NCBI RefSeq assembly: GCF_001547895.1
Contig: NZ_AP014627.1
Coordinates: 6,760,001-6,824,000, forward strand
DNA length: 64,000 nt
Reading direction: 5' to 3'
From: Pseudomonas sp. Os17
GTDB taxonomy: Bacteria; Pseudomonadota; Gammaproteobacteria; Pseudomonadales; Pseudomonadaceae
In this document: positions 7,453 to 14,638 of the stretch, piece after piece
How positions within the stretch are numbered: position 1 is the first letter of the stretch
How the letters are laid out: every line of letters starts with the position of its first letter
Notes under the pieces: generated by a model
Databases searched by the model: none
What the model saw: only the letters and a program-made list of their open reading frames with translations
What the model was told of the DNA's origin: nothing
Made by a program: the position numbers and the translations under genes

Positions 7453-8877
7453 ATGTCCTCCGCTGCATCTTTCCGCACAGAAAAAGACCTGCTTGGCGTA
7501 CTCGAAGTACCGGCTCAAGCGTATTACGGCATCCAGACCCTGCGAGCGGTGAACAACTTCCGTCTCTCCGGCGTTCCGATTTCGCACTACCCAAAACTGG
7601 TCGTGGCCCTGGCAATGGTCAAGCAGGCAGCTGCTGACGCCAACCGCGAACTGGGTCATCTGAGCGAAGCCAAGCATGCCGCCATCAGCGAGGCCTGTGC
7701 CCGCCTGATCCGCGGCGACTTCCACGAAGAGTTCGTGGTGGACATGATTCAAGGCGGCGCTGGCACTTCGACCAACATGAATGCCAACGAAGTCATCGCC
7801 AACATCGCGCTGGAGGCCATGGGCCACAGCAAGGGCGAATACCAGTACCTGCACCCGAACAACGACGTGAACATGGCGCAGTCCACCAACGACGCCTACC
7901 CGACCGCGATCCGCCTGGGTCTGCTGCTGGGTCACGACGCCCTGCTGGCCAGCCTCGACAGCCTGATCCAGTCGTTCGCCGCCAAGGGTGACGAATTCAG
8001 CCACGTCCTGAAAATGGGCCGTACCCAGCTGCAAGACGCCGTGCCGATGACCCTCGGCCAGGAATTCAAGGCCTTCGCCACCACCCTGGGTGAAGACCTG
8101 GCTCGCCTGAAGACCCTGGCGCCGGAAGTGCTGACCGAAGTCAACCTGGGCGGCACCGCCATCGGCACCGGCATCAACGCCGACCCGCGCTACCAGGCCC
8201 TGGCCGTACAACGCCTGGCCACCATCAGCGGCCAGCCGCTGGTACCGGCGGCCGACCTGATCGAAGCCACCTCCGACATGGGCGCCTTCGTGCTGTTCTC
8301 CGGCATGCTCAAGCGCACCGCGGTCAAGCTGTCGAAGATCTGCAACGACCTGCGCCTGCTGTCCAGCGGCCCACGCACCGGCATCAACGAAATCAACCTG
8401 CCAGCGCGTCAGCCCGGCAGCTCGATCATGCCTGGCAAGGTCAACCCGGTGATCCCGGAAGCGGTCAACCAAGTGGCGTTCCAGATCATCGGCAACGACC
8501 TGGCCCTGACCATCGCGGCCGAAGGCGGCCAGCTGCAACTGAACGTGATGGAGCCGTTGATCGCCTTCAAGATCTTCGACTCGATCCGCCTGCTGCAACG
8601 CGCCATGGACATGCTGCGCGAGCACTGCATCACCGGCATCACCGCCAACGAAACCCGTTGCCGCGAACTGGTGGAGCACTCCATCGGCCTGGTCACCGCG
8701 CTGAACCCGTACATCGGCTATGAAAACGCCACCCGTATCGCCCGCATCGCCCTGGAAAGTGGCCGTGGCGTACTGGAACTGGTGCGCGAAGAAGGCCTGC
8801 TGGACGACGCCATGCTCGACGACATCCTGCGTCCGGAAAACATGATTGCCCCGCGCCTGGTTCCGCTGAAAGCGTAA
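7453..8877 (+). CDS. aspA: Aspartate ammonia-lyase
   Basis: A 474-residue enzyme of the fumarase/aspartase superfamily. It reversibly deaminates L-aspartate to fumarate and ammonia in the cytoplasm. The signature GSSIMPGKVNP contains the flexible catalytic loop with its serine; GGAGTSTNMNANEV and MAQSTNDAYPTAIR are the other two conserved active-site regions. Length fits the homotetrameric family. I prefer the start at 7453 (MSSAASFRTEKD); an ATG at 7441 is in frame four codons upstream. The coding sequence is followed 69 bases later by a strong terminator. Aspartate could also come from the asparaginase encoded at 21.2 kb. Confidence 0.96.
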   Translation: MSSAASFRTEKDLLGVLEVPAQAYYGIQTLRAVNNFRLSGVPISHYPKLVVALAMVKQAAADANRELGHLSEAKHAAISEACARLIRGDFHEEFVVDMIQGGAGTSTNMNANEVIANIALEAMGHSKGEYQYLHPNNDVNMAQSTNDAYPTAIRLGLLLGHDALLASLDSLIQSFAAKGDEFSHVLKMGRTQLQDAVPMTLGQEFKAFATTLGEDLARLKTLAPEVLTEVNLGGTAIGTGINADPRYQALAVQRLATISGQPLVPAADLIEATSDMGAFVLFSGMLKRTAVKLSKICNDLRLLSSGPRTGINEINLPARQPGSSIMPGKVNPVIPEAVNQVAFQIIGNDLALTIAAEGGQLQLNVMEPLIAFKIFDSIRLLQRAMDMLREHCITGITANETRCRELVEHSIGLVTALNPYIGYENATRIARIALESGRGVLELVREEGLLDDAMLDDILRPENMIAPRLVPLKA

Positions 8878-8945
8878 CCGCCGCGCCCCCGAAACATGCA
8901 ACACCGCTCACCAGGTTGAGGGACTAGACACCTCTCACCTTTTGA

Positions 8946-8979
8946 GGGCTTGGAGATACGTCTCCAGGCCCTTTTTTTT
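8946..8979 (+). terminator. aspA: Strong intrinsic terminator of aspA
   Basis: An 11-bp stem (8946-8956 with 8961-8971, one T-G pair) closed by a TACG loop is followed by eight T residues. It is the clearest intrinsic terminator on the plus strand in this window. Confidence 0.9.
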
Positions 8980-9030
8980 GCCTGCTGTTTTTGCCTGCCG
9001 TTGAAATCGCTGCGCCCGCTGCGCGGCCGA

Positions 9031-9116
9031 TCGCAGCCTGCGGCAGCGGCTACACCCCCAACCTGAACTGCGGCCGCCACCTCTTTGTAGCCGCTGCCGA
9101 GCCCGCGAGGCTGCGA
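9031..9116. repeat. 86-bp repeat, left copy flanking the C4-like cassette
   Basis: This block starts with a CGGCAGCGGCTAC REP arm and ends with a GTAGCCGCTGCCG arm. It differs from 10022-10107 at two positions out of 86. The two copies are in direct orientation and bracket the structured RNA and its target gene. Confidence 0.8.
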
Positions 9117-9442
9117 ACGGCACCGCAGGGGCCGCAAAACCTGCCAGCACACTCTGCCTGCCCGACCCCACTCGCACATTCAACAAAGCCCCTATCCCCC
9201 TGCCCAGCACCCGATTTGTCAGGGAATACCGTCCAGTGCCGGAGCCGTTTCGCTTTGTTTTGTAGGGCAAATCCGAGAGAATCCCCCACGCCTTTGAGCG
9301 CCTTGTACCCCTTCGAACGATCAGGCAGTCTCCCGGTGCCGCTGCCAAATCAGCGGCCCGGATGTGGAAGTCTGGGATAAAGGACGTGCAGTCGTCTCAT
9401 TCGAACACCCTTGCCGATGCGGCTTGGGTGAACTCGATCTAT

Positions 9443-9516
9443 GGCGGCTGTGCGTAGGGCACCTTCGGGTGCGCCGGTTCCTTTAGCCCGGTCTTCCACA
9501 CCTGCGCACGGCTGCC
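9443..9516 (+). ncRNA. C4-type antisense RNA, cloverleaf form
   Basis: A closing stem of 16 continuous pairs (9443-9458 with 9501-9516, including G-T pairs) encloses two hairpins. The first is GCACC-TTCG-GGTGC at 9459-9472. The second is a CCGG/CCGG stem (9474-9477 with 9488-9491) whose loop reads TTCCTTTAGC. The segment 9476-9487 is perfectly complementary over 12 bases to 9558-9569, which contains the ribosome binding site of the next gene. A second segment, 9493-9500, pairs with 9526-9533 over 8 bases. This is the architecture of phage P1/P7 C4 RNA, in which two loops pair with the translation start region of a downstream gene. The family name is assigned from memory of that architecture, not from a covariance-model search. 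Confidence 0.75.
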
Positions 9517-9525
9517 ACCCTCTCA

Positions 9526-9569
9526 TGTGGAAGTGAGATCCGGCGGTTTCTTAAATTGCTAAAGGAACC
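9526..9569 (+). promoter_or_regulatory. C4 target sites and ribosome binding site
   Basis: TGTGGAAG (9526-9533) and GCTAAAGGAACC (9558-9569) are the complements of two unpaired parts of the upstream cloverleaf RNA. The second includes the AAAGGAA Shine-Dalgarno sequence, 8 bases before the ATG at 9576. Pairing would block ribosome binding. Confidence 0.7.
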
Positions 9570-9575
9570 AGTCTC

Positions 9576-9929
9576 ATGAAAAAGCTCGTCCCCGACCCAC
9601 CTCTTCAAACCGATCATCCACGCCGCGACCCGGAGCTGGACCGCGCCAACGCCAACCTGCTGGCCGCCTTGCACGGCACCCGCCATCGCCCCTTCGGCCT
9701 GCGCGACGCCCAGGGCCACCCGCTGTTTGCCGTACAGCCCGAGGTGAATGCCGAAGACGCGCTGATGCACGTTTCCTTGCTGCTCAAATGCGCCGAAGAG
9801 GTGTCCGATGAAATCACCGAACGGGCCAGCGGCATCGAGCGCGGGCTGATCTGGTCCATGGTGCATTCCGTGGAAATGGCCCGCGCCGTGGTGGACGCCC
9901 TGCTCGACGGCGCCCGCCCCGGCCCCTGA
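9576..9929 (+). CDS. Small DUF3077/DUF6124-like protein under C4-like RNA
   Basis: A 117-residue soluble protein. The first fifty residues are polar and proline-rich (KKLVPDPPLQTD). The remainder, LFAVQPEVNAEDALMHVSLLLKCAEEVSDEI followed by an amphipathic helix ending in MARAVVDALLDG, matches small Pseudomonas proteins grouped as DUF3077 or DUF6124. No function is established. The start is firm because AAAGGAA lies 8 bases upstream. That binding site is perfectly complementary to the loop of a cloverleaf RNA only 60 bases upstream, implying translational repression. Many fluorescent pseudomonads carry several such genes, so a mobile or competitive role is possible but unproven. Confidence 0.75.
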   Translation: MKKLVPDPPLQTDHPRRDPELDRANANLLAALHGTRHRPFGLRDAQGHPLFAVQPEVNAEDALMHVSLLLKCAEEVSDEITERASGIERGLIWSMVHSVEMARAVVDALLDGARPGP

Positions 9930-9936
9930 CGCAACC

Positions 9937-10045
9937 TGTAGCCGCTGCCGAGCTCGCGAGGCTGCGACAAGGTCCGCAGGACCTTCAGCGATCTTGAGAA
10001 CCCTGCGTCCCTTCGGGCCGTTCGCAGCCTGCGGCAGCGGCTACA
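9937..10045. repeat. 109-bp REP/MITE-like element, copy A
   Basis: The ends TGTAGCCGCTGCCG and CGGCAGCGGCTACA are exact inverted repeats 14 bases long. The interior holds a second palindrome, GGTCCGCAGGACC. A near-identical copy begins exactly 140 bases later. Confidence 0.8.
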
Positions 10046-10076
10046 CCCCCAACCTGAACTGCGACCGCCACCTCTT

Positions 10077-10185
10077 TGTAGCCGCTGCCGAGCCTGCGAG
10101 GCTGCGAAAAGGTCCGCAGGACCTTCAGCGACCTTGAGACCCCTGCGTCCCTTCGGGCCGTTCGCAGCCTGCGGCAGCGGCTACA
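10077..10185. repeat. 109-bp REP/MITE-like element, copy B
   Basis: Same orientation and length as copy A, with about five differences. The spacer between the copies together with the facing arms makes the 86-bp unit 10022-10107, nearly identical to 9031-9116. No transposase is encoded nearby, so movement would need one in trans. Confidence 0.8.
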
Positions 10186-10255
10186 GGTTTTGCTCGGCAC
10201 GGTGGATAATCAGCCTCCCGCCGCCACCGGCAATGACGACCAAGGCACCCTGTCG

Positions 10256-10981
10256 ATGGACCCGACGCACACCCAAGCTCTGCAACAGCTACGCAAGCTG
10301 ATCCCCATCGGCCTGCGCCATGCCCAGGCCCTGCTCGCCCGCTGCGCCAATAATCCGCAGCAAGCCGCCGAACTGTACAAATCCGAGCTGCTGCAAGTGC
10401 TGGTAGAAAAGTCCGGCTTGCCCCAAGAGCAAGCCCGGGAACACTTGCTCGCCGCCGCTTACGACCTGAACCGCGCCCTGCACGCTATAGAAGAAGCGCG
10501 CTTCACCCTGACCCAGCGCATTCTGCGCAAGCATCACCGGGACCCGGGCCAGGCCCTGGACCTGATCGCCCAAGCCATCGAAACCGCCGAGCACCTGCCC
10601 CGCCAGTACTGGCTGGATTTCGCGCGACTGGAGGCGCTGGCCCCGGCACCGCGCTGCTTCATGATCCTGCACGAGTGGCTGGCCTTCGAGGGCTGGGAAG
10701 GTTTCGACAGCGCCCTGCACTTTCACCTGTCCCAGGCCATCGCCCAATTGCGCCACCTGCAACTGGACGACCTGGCGGACACCCTGGAGCACGCCGATCA
10801 GCGCCAGCAGCAACTAAGAGCGACCCACGCCGAGAGCGAAAGCCCCACCGAGTTGAGCATGCGCATCAACCAGGACCCGCTGTTCAACCGCTACCAGGAC
10901 CAATTCAACCAGCAGCGGCCGCAGCTGGAGCAACACCTGTATCAATGGGTGGAGCGATACATCGAACAGTTCCCAACCTGA
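10256..10981 (+). CDS. Uncharacterised helical protein with UBA/TS-N-like N-terminus
   Basis: A 241-residue soluble, helix-rich protein that I do not recognise. Residues 1-80 (LRKLIPIGLRHAQALLARCANNP, later YDLNRALHAIEEARF) resemble two consecutive UBA/TS-N-like three-helix bundles, a fold often used for protein binding. The C-terminal part is Gln- and His-rich and ends with LYQWVERYIEQFP. I start at ATG 10256; a longer frame from 10190 would begin inside the repeat element and is unlikely. It is followed 98 bases later by the YcxB-like gene and, further on, by the biosynthetic operon; a link to that operon is not evident. Confidence 0.6.
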   Translation: MDPTHTQALQQLRKLIPIGLRHAQALLARCANNPQQAAELYKSELLQVLVEKSGLPQEQAREHLLAAAYDLNRALHAIEEARFTLTQRILRKHHRDPGQALDLIAQAIETAEHLPRQYWLDFARLEALAPAPRCFMILHEWLAFEGWEGFDSALHFHLSQAIAQLRHLQLDDLADTLEHADQRQQQLRATHAESESPTELSMRINQDPLFNRYQDQFNQQRPQLEQHLYQWVERYIEQFPT

Positions 10982-11079
10982 GCAGCGAACGGGTGCTGGC
11001 GCACACGTCGCAGATACCCGCCCCCGAGAAATCGGTAAACTGCCGCCCTCACCGAACACGGACCTCGGATTCAGCCGCC

Positions 11080-11724
11080 ATGGAATTGCAGTACCGCCTC
11101 ACCCCGGCCCACACCGAAGCCCGGCTTGCCGAAAAACTGCCCCAGGCGCTGCTTGAGCATGACCAGTTAGAGACGCGGATCTCCAGCGCCACCTCGCGCT
11201 GGCAGGGGCGCCTGCTCGGCCCGCTGATCCTGCTGCTGTGCCTGATCGCCGCGCCCCTGGCGCTGTATTTCCCCGAGCGGCGCTTTACCCCGGAAAAGAT
11301 CATCGCCCTGGTGCTCTGCGCGCTGGTCTTCATCCCGCTCTGGTGGCGCTTTTCCGGGCGCCTGATCCAGCGCCTACAGGCCCGCACCCGGCACCGGACA
11401 CCGCTGCGCGGCCTGAACCACCGCCTGATCGAGGCCCGCCTGCGGGCGCCCTTGAAGGCTGTCAAGGGCACTTACCACCTGAGCTTCGACGACCAGGGTT
11501 TCACCCTGAACAAACCTCCCAGAGCCAAGAGCAGCATGACCTGGGAGCAGGTCGTGTACCTGCGTGAAGCGGCCAATTTCTATGACGTGGCCAGCGCCGA
11601 AATGCAGCGCAAAGACCAGGCCTGCCGCATCGCCAAACACAGCGAACTGATGGACGCCGAGGAGTATCAGCAAGGGCTGCAAGCCTTTCTGAGCCAATGC
11701 CCAGTCCCGCCGTCCGCCACCTGA
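11080..11724 (+). CDS. YcxB-like membrane protein
   Basis: A 214-residue protein with two adjacent transmembrane segments in its first half, separated by a short loop: GPLILLLCLIAAPLALYF, then IIALVLCALVFIPLWWRF. They are followed by a cytoplasmic beta-rich domain (YHLSFDDQGFTLNKPPRAKSSMTWEQV). Two membrane helices ahead of a PH-like domain containing an S-x-x-x-W-E-Q-V pattern are typical of the YcxB family, whose function is unknown. The start at 11080 puts a charged amphipathic region first. The stop lies 36 bases before the ketosynthase gene on the same strand, so the two could be co-transcribed, but the sequence ties it weakly to that pathway. Confidence 0.65.
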   Translation: MELQYRLTPAHTEARLAEKLPQALLEHDQLETRISSATSRWQGRLLGPLILLLCLIAAPLALYFPERRFTPEKIIALVLCALVFIPLWWRFSGRLIQRLQARTRHRTPLRGLNHRLIEARLRAPLKAVKGTYHLSFDDQGFTLNKPPRAKSSMTWEQVVYLREAANFYDVASAEMQRKDQACRIAKHSELMDAEEYQQGLQAFLSQCPVPPSAT

Positions 11725-11760
11725 CCAAGCCTCCCCCGACGCCCCACACACGGAATTTGC

Positions 11761-12780
11761 ATGCACACATCAGCGTCCTCCCCCCGCCCGGCCCGCGCCC
11801 TGGCCATCCTCGGCACCGGCCACGCCCTGCCGCAGCGGGTGGTCAGCAGTGCCGAGCTGGACCGCCAGCTCGGCCTGGAAGCCGGTAGCGTGGCGCGCAT
11901 CAGCGGGGTGCAGCAGCGCCACGTCGCCGATCCTGCGGACACCGCCGCCAGCCTCGGCGCCCGTGCCGCGCGCCAGGCCCTGCAGGCGGCCGGCCTGGAG
12001 CTTGGCCAGCTGGACCTGATCGTCTGCGCCAGCGGCACTCAGGACCAGGGCATGCCCTGCAACGCCGCGCTGCTGCAACGGGAGCTGGGCCTGGGGCAGT
12101 CGGGCATTCCGGCCATGGACATCAACGCCAGCTGCCTGGGCTTTATCGCCGCCCTGGATACCTTGTCCTGGCCGATCCAGGCCGGGCATTACCGGCGCGT
12201 GCTGCTGGTGTGCGCCGATATCGCTTCCTGCGGCCTGGACTGGCAGCAGGTGGAAGTCTGCGGCATCTTCGGCGACGGCGCGGCGGCGGTGGTGCTGGGC
12301 CCGGGCCATGGCGGGCAGAAGCTCCTCGCCTCGCGCCTGAAGACCTACGCCGAAGGCGCGGCGCTGTGCCAGATCCCCGCCGGCGGTTCGCGCTTTCATC
12401 CGCGGCGCATCGACGTGCCGTTCGAGCCCCTGACCAGCTTCGCCATGCAGGGCAAGGGCGTGTTCCGCCTGGCGGCCAAGCACCTGCCCGAGCTGCTGGA
12501 CGACTTGCTGCAGCAAGCCGCGCTGCCCCTGGCACGGATCGACTGGGTGATCCCTCATCAAGCCAGCCAGCAGGCCATGCAACACGCGGCCAAGCGCCTG
12601 AGCCTGGGGCCGGACAAGGTCATCGATATCTTTGCCCAGCACGGCAATCAGGTGGCGGCCTCGCTGCCCACCGCCCTGGACATCGCGGTGCGCGACGGGC
12701 GCATTCAACGCGGACACACCCTGCTGCTGATCGGCACCGGCGCGGGCCTGTCCCTCGGCGGCATGATCCTGGAGTTCTGA
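11761..12780 (+). CDS. Beta-ketoacyl-ACP synthase III-like enzyme, first gene of a biosynthetic operon
   Basis: A 339-residue thiolase-fold ketosynthase III. The catalytic triad is intact: Cys125 in NASCLGF, His266 in PHQAS and Asn296 in HGNQVAAS. The family condenses an acyl thioester with malonyl-ACP or another acyl thioester, or transfers an acyl group. Its place at the head of a seven-gene operon and its divergence from housekeeping FabH (for example HQAS and HGNQVAAS, where FabH has HQAN and GNTSAAS) point to specialised metabolism. Its stop overlaps the next start by one base (TGATG), so translation is coupled. The acyl substrate cannot be read from the sequence. No acyl carrier protein is encoded nearby, so it probably draws on primary fatty-acid ACP or CoA thioesters. 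Confidence 0.88.
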   Translation: MHTSASSPRPARALAILGTGHALPQRVVSSAELDRQLGLEAGSVARISGVQQRHVADPADTAASLGARAARQALQAAGLELGQLDLIVCASGTQDQGMPCNAALLQRELGLGQSGIPAMDINASCLGFIAALDTLSWPIQAGHYRRVLLVCADIASCGLDWQQVEVCGIFGDGAAAVVLGPGHGGQKLLASRLKTYAEGAALCQIPAGGSRFHPRRIDVPFEPLTSFAMQGKGVFRLAAKHLPELLDDLLQQAALPLARIDWVIPHQASQQAMQHAAKRLSLGPDKVIDIFAQHGNQVAASLPTALDIAVRDGRIQRGHTLLLIGTGAGLSLGGMILEF

Positions 12781-13787
12781 TGAAGATCCTGGTCACCGGC
12801 GGCACCGGTTTTATCGGTCGGCATCTGGTCTGGAAGCTGGCCGCCGAAGGCTGTGAGGTGCAGTTCAGCGGGCGCAACCCCGAGGCGGCGGCCGAGGTGA
12901 TTGCCCACAGCCCGGCGCCGGTGCGCTGGCTGCCCCTGGAGCACGGCAGCCCGTTGGCCAAGCGCCTGCTGGCCGACGCCAGCCGCGAGCATGACGCCAT
13001 CGTGCATTGCGCCGCCCTGTCTTCACCCTGGGGGTCGCCCCAGGCGTTTGCCCGGGCCAACCTCGACTCCACCGCCGAGGTGATCCACGCCTGCGGCAAG
13101 AACCGCATCCCGCGGCTGGTGCATATCTCCACCCCGAGCCTGTACTTCGACTTCAGCGACCGCCTGGGCATCCGCGAAGACCAGCCGCTGCCAAACCCGG
13201 TGAACGACTACGCCCGCAGCAAGGCCCAGGCCGAAACCCTGCTGGCAGACGCCAAGCTGCCCGAGTGCGTGATCCTGCGCCCCCGGGCGGTGTTCGGCCC
13301 CTGGGACGCAACCCTGATGCCGCGCCTGCTGCGGGTGATGCAGCGCGGGGCGATTCCGCTGATGCGCGGCGGCCAGGCCCAGCTGGACCTGACCTGCGTC
13401 GACAATCTGGTGCACGCGGTGTGGCTGGCCCTGACCCGGCCCCTGCCGCGCCCGCTGTGCGTCTACAACCTGAGCAACGCCACACCCCTGGCCTTCAAGG
13501 ACCTGCTGCAACAGATGGCCGAGCACTTCCAGCTGCCGCTGCGCACCCGCCGCCTGCCCTGGCCCCTGGTGCACGGCGTGGCGCACCTGCTGGAGCTCAA
13601 GGCGCGCCTGGGCAACGGCGCCGAACCCTTGATCACCCGCTACGGCGCCGGCGTCCTGGCCTTCAGTCAGACCCTGGACATCAGCGCCATCCAGCGCGAG
13701 CTGGGCTATCGCCCGGTGATCAGCCAGGACCAGGGCATCGCCCAGCACGCCCAATGGTGGCTGGCACAGCAGAGACAACGAGCATGA
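12780..13787 (+). CDS. Extended SDR, NAD(P)-dependent epimerase/dehydratase family
   Basis: A 335-residue extended short-chain dehydrogenase. GGTGFIG (residues 7-13) is the nucleotide-binding glycine motif and Tyr144/Lys148 in NDYARSK are the catalytic pair, preceded by a HISTPSLYF segment supplying the serine. The closest architecture is the 3-beta-hydroxysteroid dehydrogenase/epimerase branch, which also includes OleD, the ketone reductase of bacterial head-to-head acyl condensation. Acting after a ketosynthase III, reduction of a beta-keto acyl product is a reasonable inference. The start overlaps the upstream stop by one base, and the stop overlaps the next start by four (ATGA). Confidence 0.88.
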   Translation: MKILVTGGTGFIGRHLVWKLAAEGCEVQFSGRNPEAAAEVIAHSPAPVRWLPLEHGSPLAKRLLADASREHDAIVHCAALSSPWGSPQAFARANLDSTAEVIHACGKNRIPRLVHISTPSLYFDFSDRLGIREDQPLPNPVNDYARSKAQAETLLADAKLPECVILRPRAVFGPWDATLMPRLLRVMQRGAIPLMRGGQAQLDLTCVDNLVHAVWLALTRPLPRPLCVYNLSNATPLAFKDLLQQMAEHFQLPLRTRRLPWPLVHGVAHLLELKARLGNGAEPLITRYGAGVLAFSQTLDISAIQRELGYRPVISQDQGIAQHAQWWLAQQRQRA

Positions 13788-14638
13788 GCCGCAGCGTGAG
13801 TTTGAAGATCCTCCGGGCCGGCTGGTGCCAGCACCTGGAATGCATGGCCGACCGTGGCGGGCGCCTGGCGCCGGTGCAGTTTCCGGCCCTGTGCGGGCTG
13901 ATCCAGCACCCGGAGCACGGCTGGATTTTGTACGACACCGGCTACGCCGAGCACTTCTTCCAGGCCACCCGCGCCCTGCCCGAGCGCCTGTACCGCAGTG
14001 CGGTGCCGGTGCAGTTGCCGGTGGTCGAACAATTGGGCGCGCAGTTGCATGAGCTGGGCATCGGCCCGGGGGATATCCGCCATGTGATCATTTCCCACTT
14101 TCACGCCGACCATGTCGCCGGGCTGCGGGACTTTGCCAACGCGCGTTTCATCGCCCTGGAAGCCGATTATCGGCATATCGACAGCCTGCGCGGCCAGCGT
14201 TGGCGCGCCACCCTCGGCGGCCATCTGCCGGGCTTGCTGCCGGACGACTTCGGCGCCCGCCTGCGCCTGGCCGAAGCCAGCCCCAGCTGTGCGCTGCCAA
14301 GCTGGATGGCGCCCTTCGAGCAGGGCCTGGACCTGTTCGGTGATGGCAGCCTGATCGGCGTGCCGTTGCCCGGGCACAGCGAAGGCCAGCTGGGCCTGTT
14401 CATCCCCGATGCCCAGGGCCGGCCGGTGTTCCTGGTGGCCGACGCCTGCTGGTCGGTGCCGGCCTGCCGCGCCGAACGCCTGCCCGCTGCACCTGCACTG
14501 TGGTTTGCCAGCGCCGACCGTCAGCAGTACGTGCGCACCTACAGCGGCCTGGGCCAGTTGATCCGCCGCGAACCGGCGGTGGCGGTGCTGCCGTCCCATT
14601 GCACCCAGGCCTGGGAGGCGTTCGCCCATGAACAGTGA
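13784..14638 (+). CDS. Metallo-beta-lactamase fold hydrolase, lactonase-like
   Basis: A 284-residue MBL-fold hydrolase with a complete dinuclear metal site: His105, His107, Asp109 and His110 in HFHADH, His198 in PGHSEGQLG, and Asp220 in VADACW. The layout, with an early LIQHPEHGWILYDTGY segment, resembles N-acyl-homoserine lactonases and related ring-opening hydrolases. In this operon it may hydrolyse a thioester or lactone intermediate; quorum-signal degradation is an alternative. Start ATG overlaps the upstream TGA by four bases. Its 3' end overlaps the next gene by 11 bases. Confidence 0.87.
   Translation: MSRSVSLKILRAGWCQHLECMADRGGRLAPVQFPALCGLIQHPEHGWILYDTGYAEHFFQATRALPERLYRSAVPVQLPVVEQLGAQLHELGIGPGDIRHVIISHFHADHVAGLRDFANARFIALEADYRHIDSLRGQRWRATLGGHLPGLLPDDFGARLRLAEASPSCALPSWMAPFEQGLDLFGDGSLIGVPLPGHSEGQLGLFIPDAQGRPVFLVADACWSVPACRAERLPAAPALWFASADRQQYVRTYSGLGQLIRREPAVAVLPSHCTQAWEAFAHEQ

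Noticed and set aside
7327..8904. Long open frame antisense to aspA
   Set aside because: It arises from codon bias in a high-GC gene; the sense strand is a certain aspA and the antisense product has no family features.
9361..9929. Prophage remnant, suggested by C4-type RNA
   Set aside because: No integrase, structural or lysis gene is present; flanking sequence is REP-type repeats and ordinary genes.
9937..10185. CRISPR array
   Set aside because: The repeats are long, few, and have inverted ends; there are no unique spacers of regular length and no cas genes.
11761..12780. Housekeeping FabH
   Set aside because: It heads an operon of tailoring enzymes and its conserved His and Asn motifs differ from those of primary FabH.
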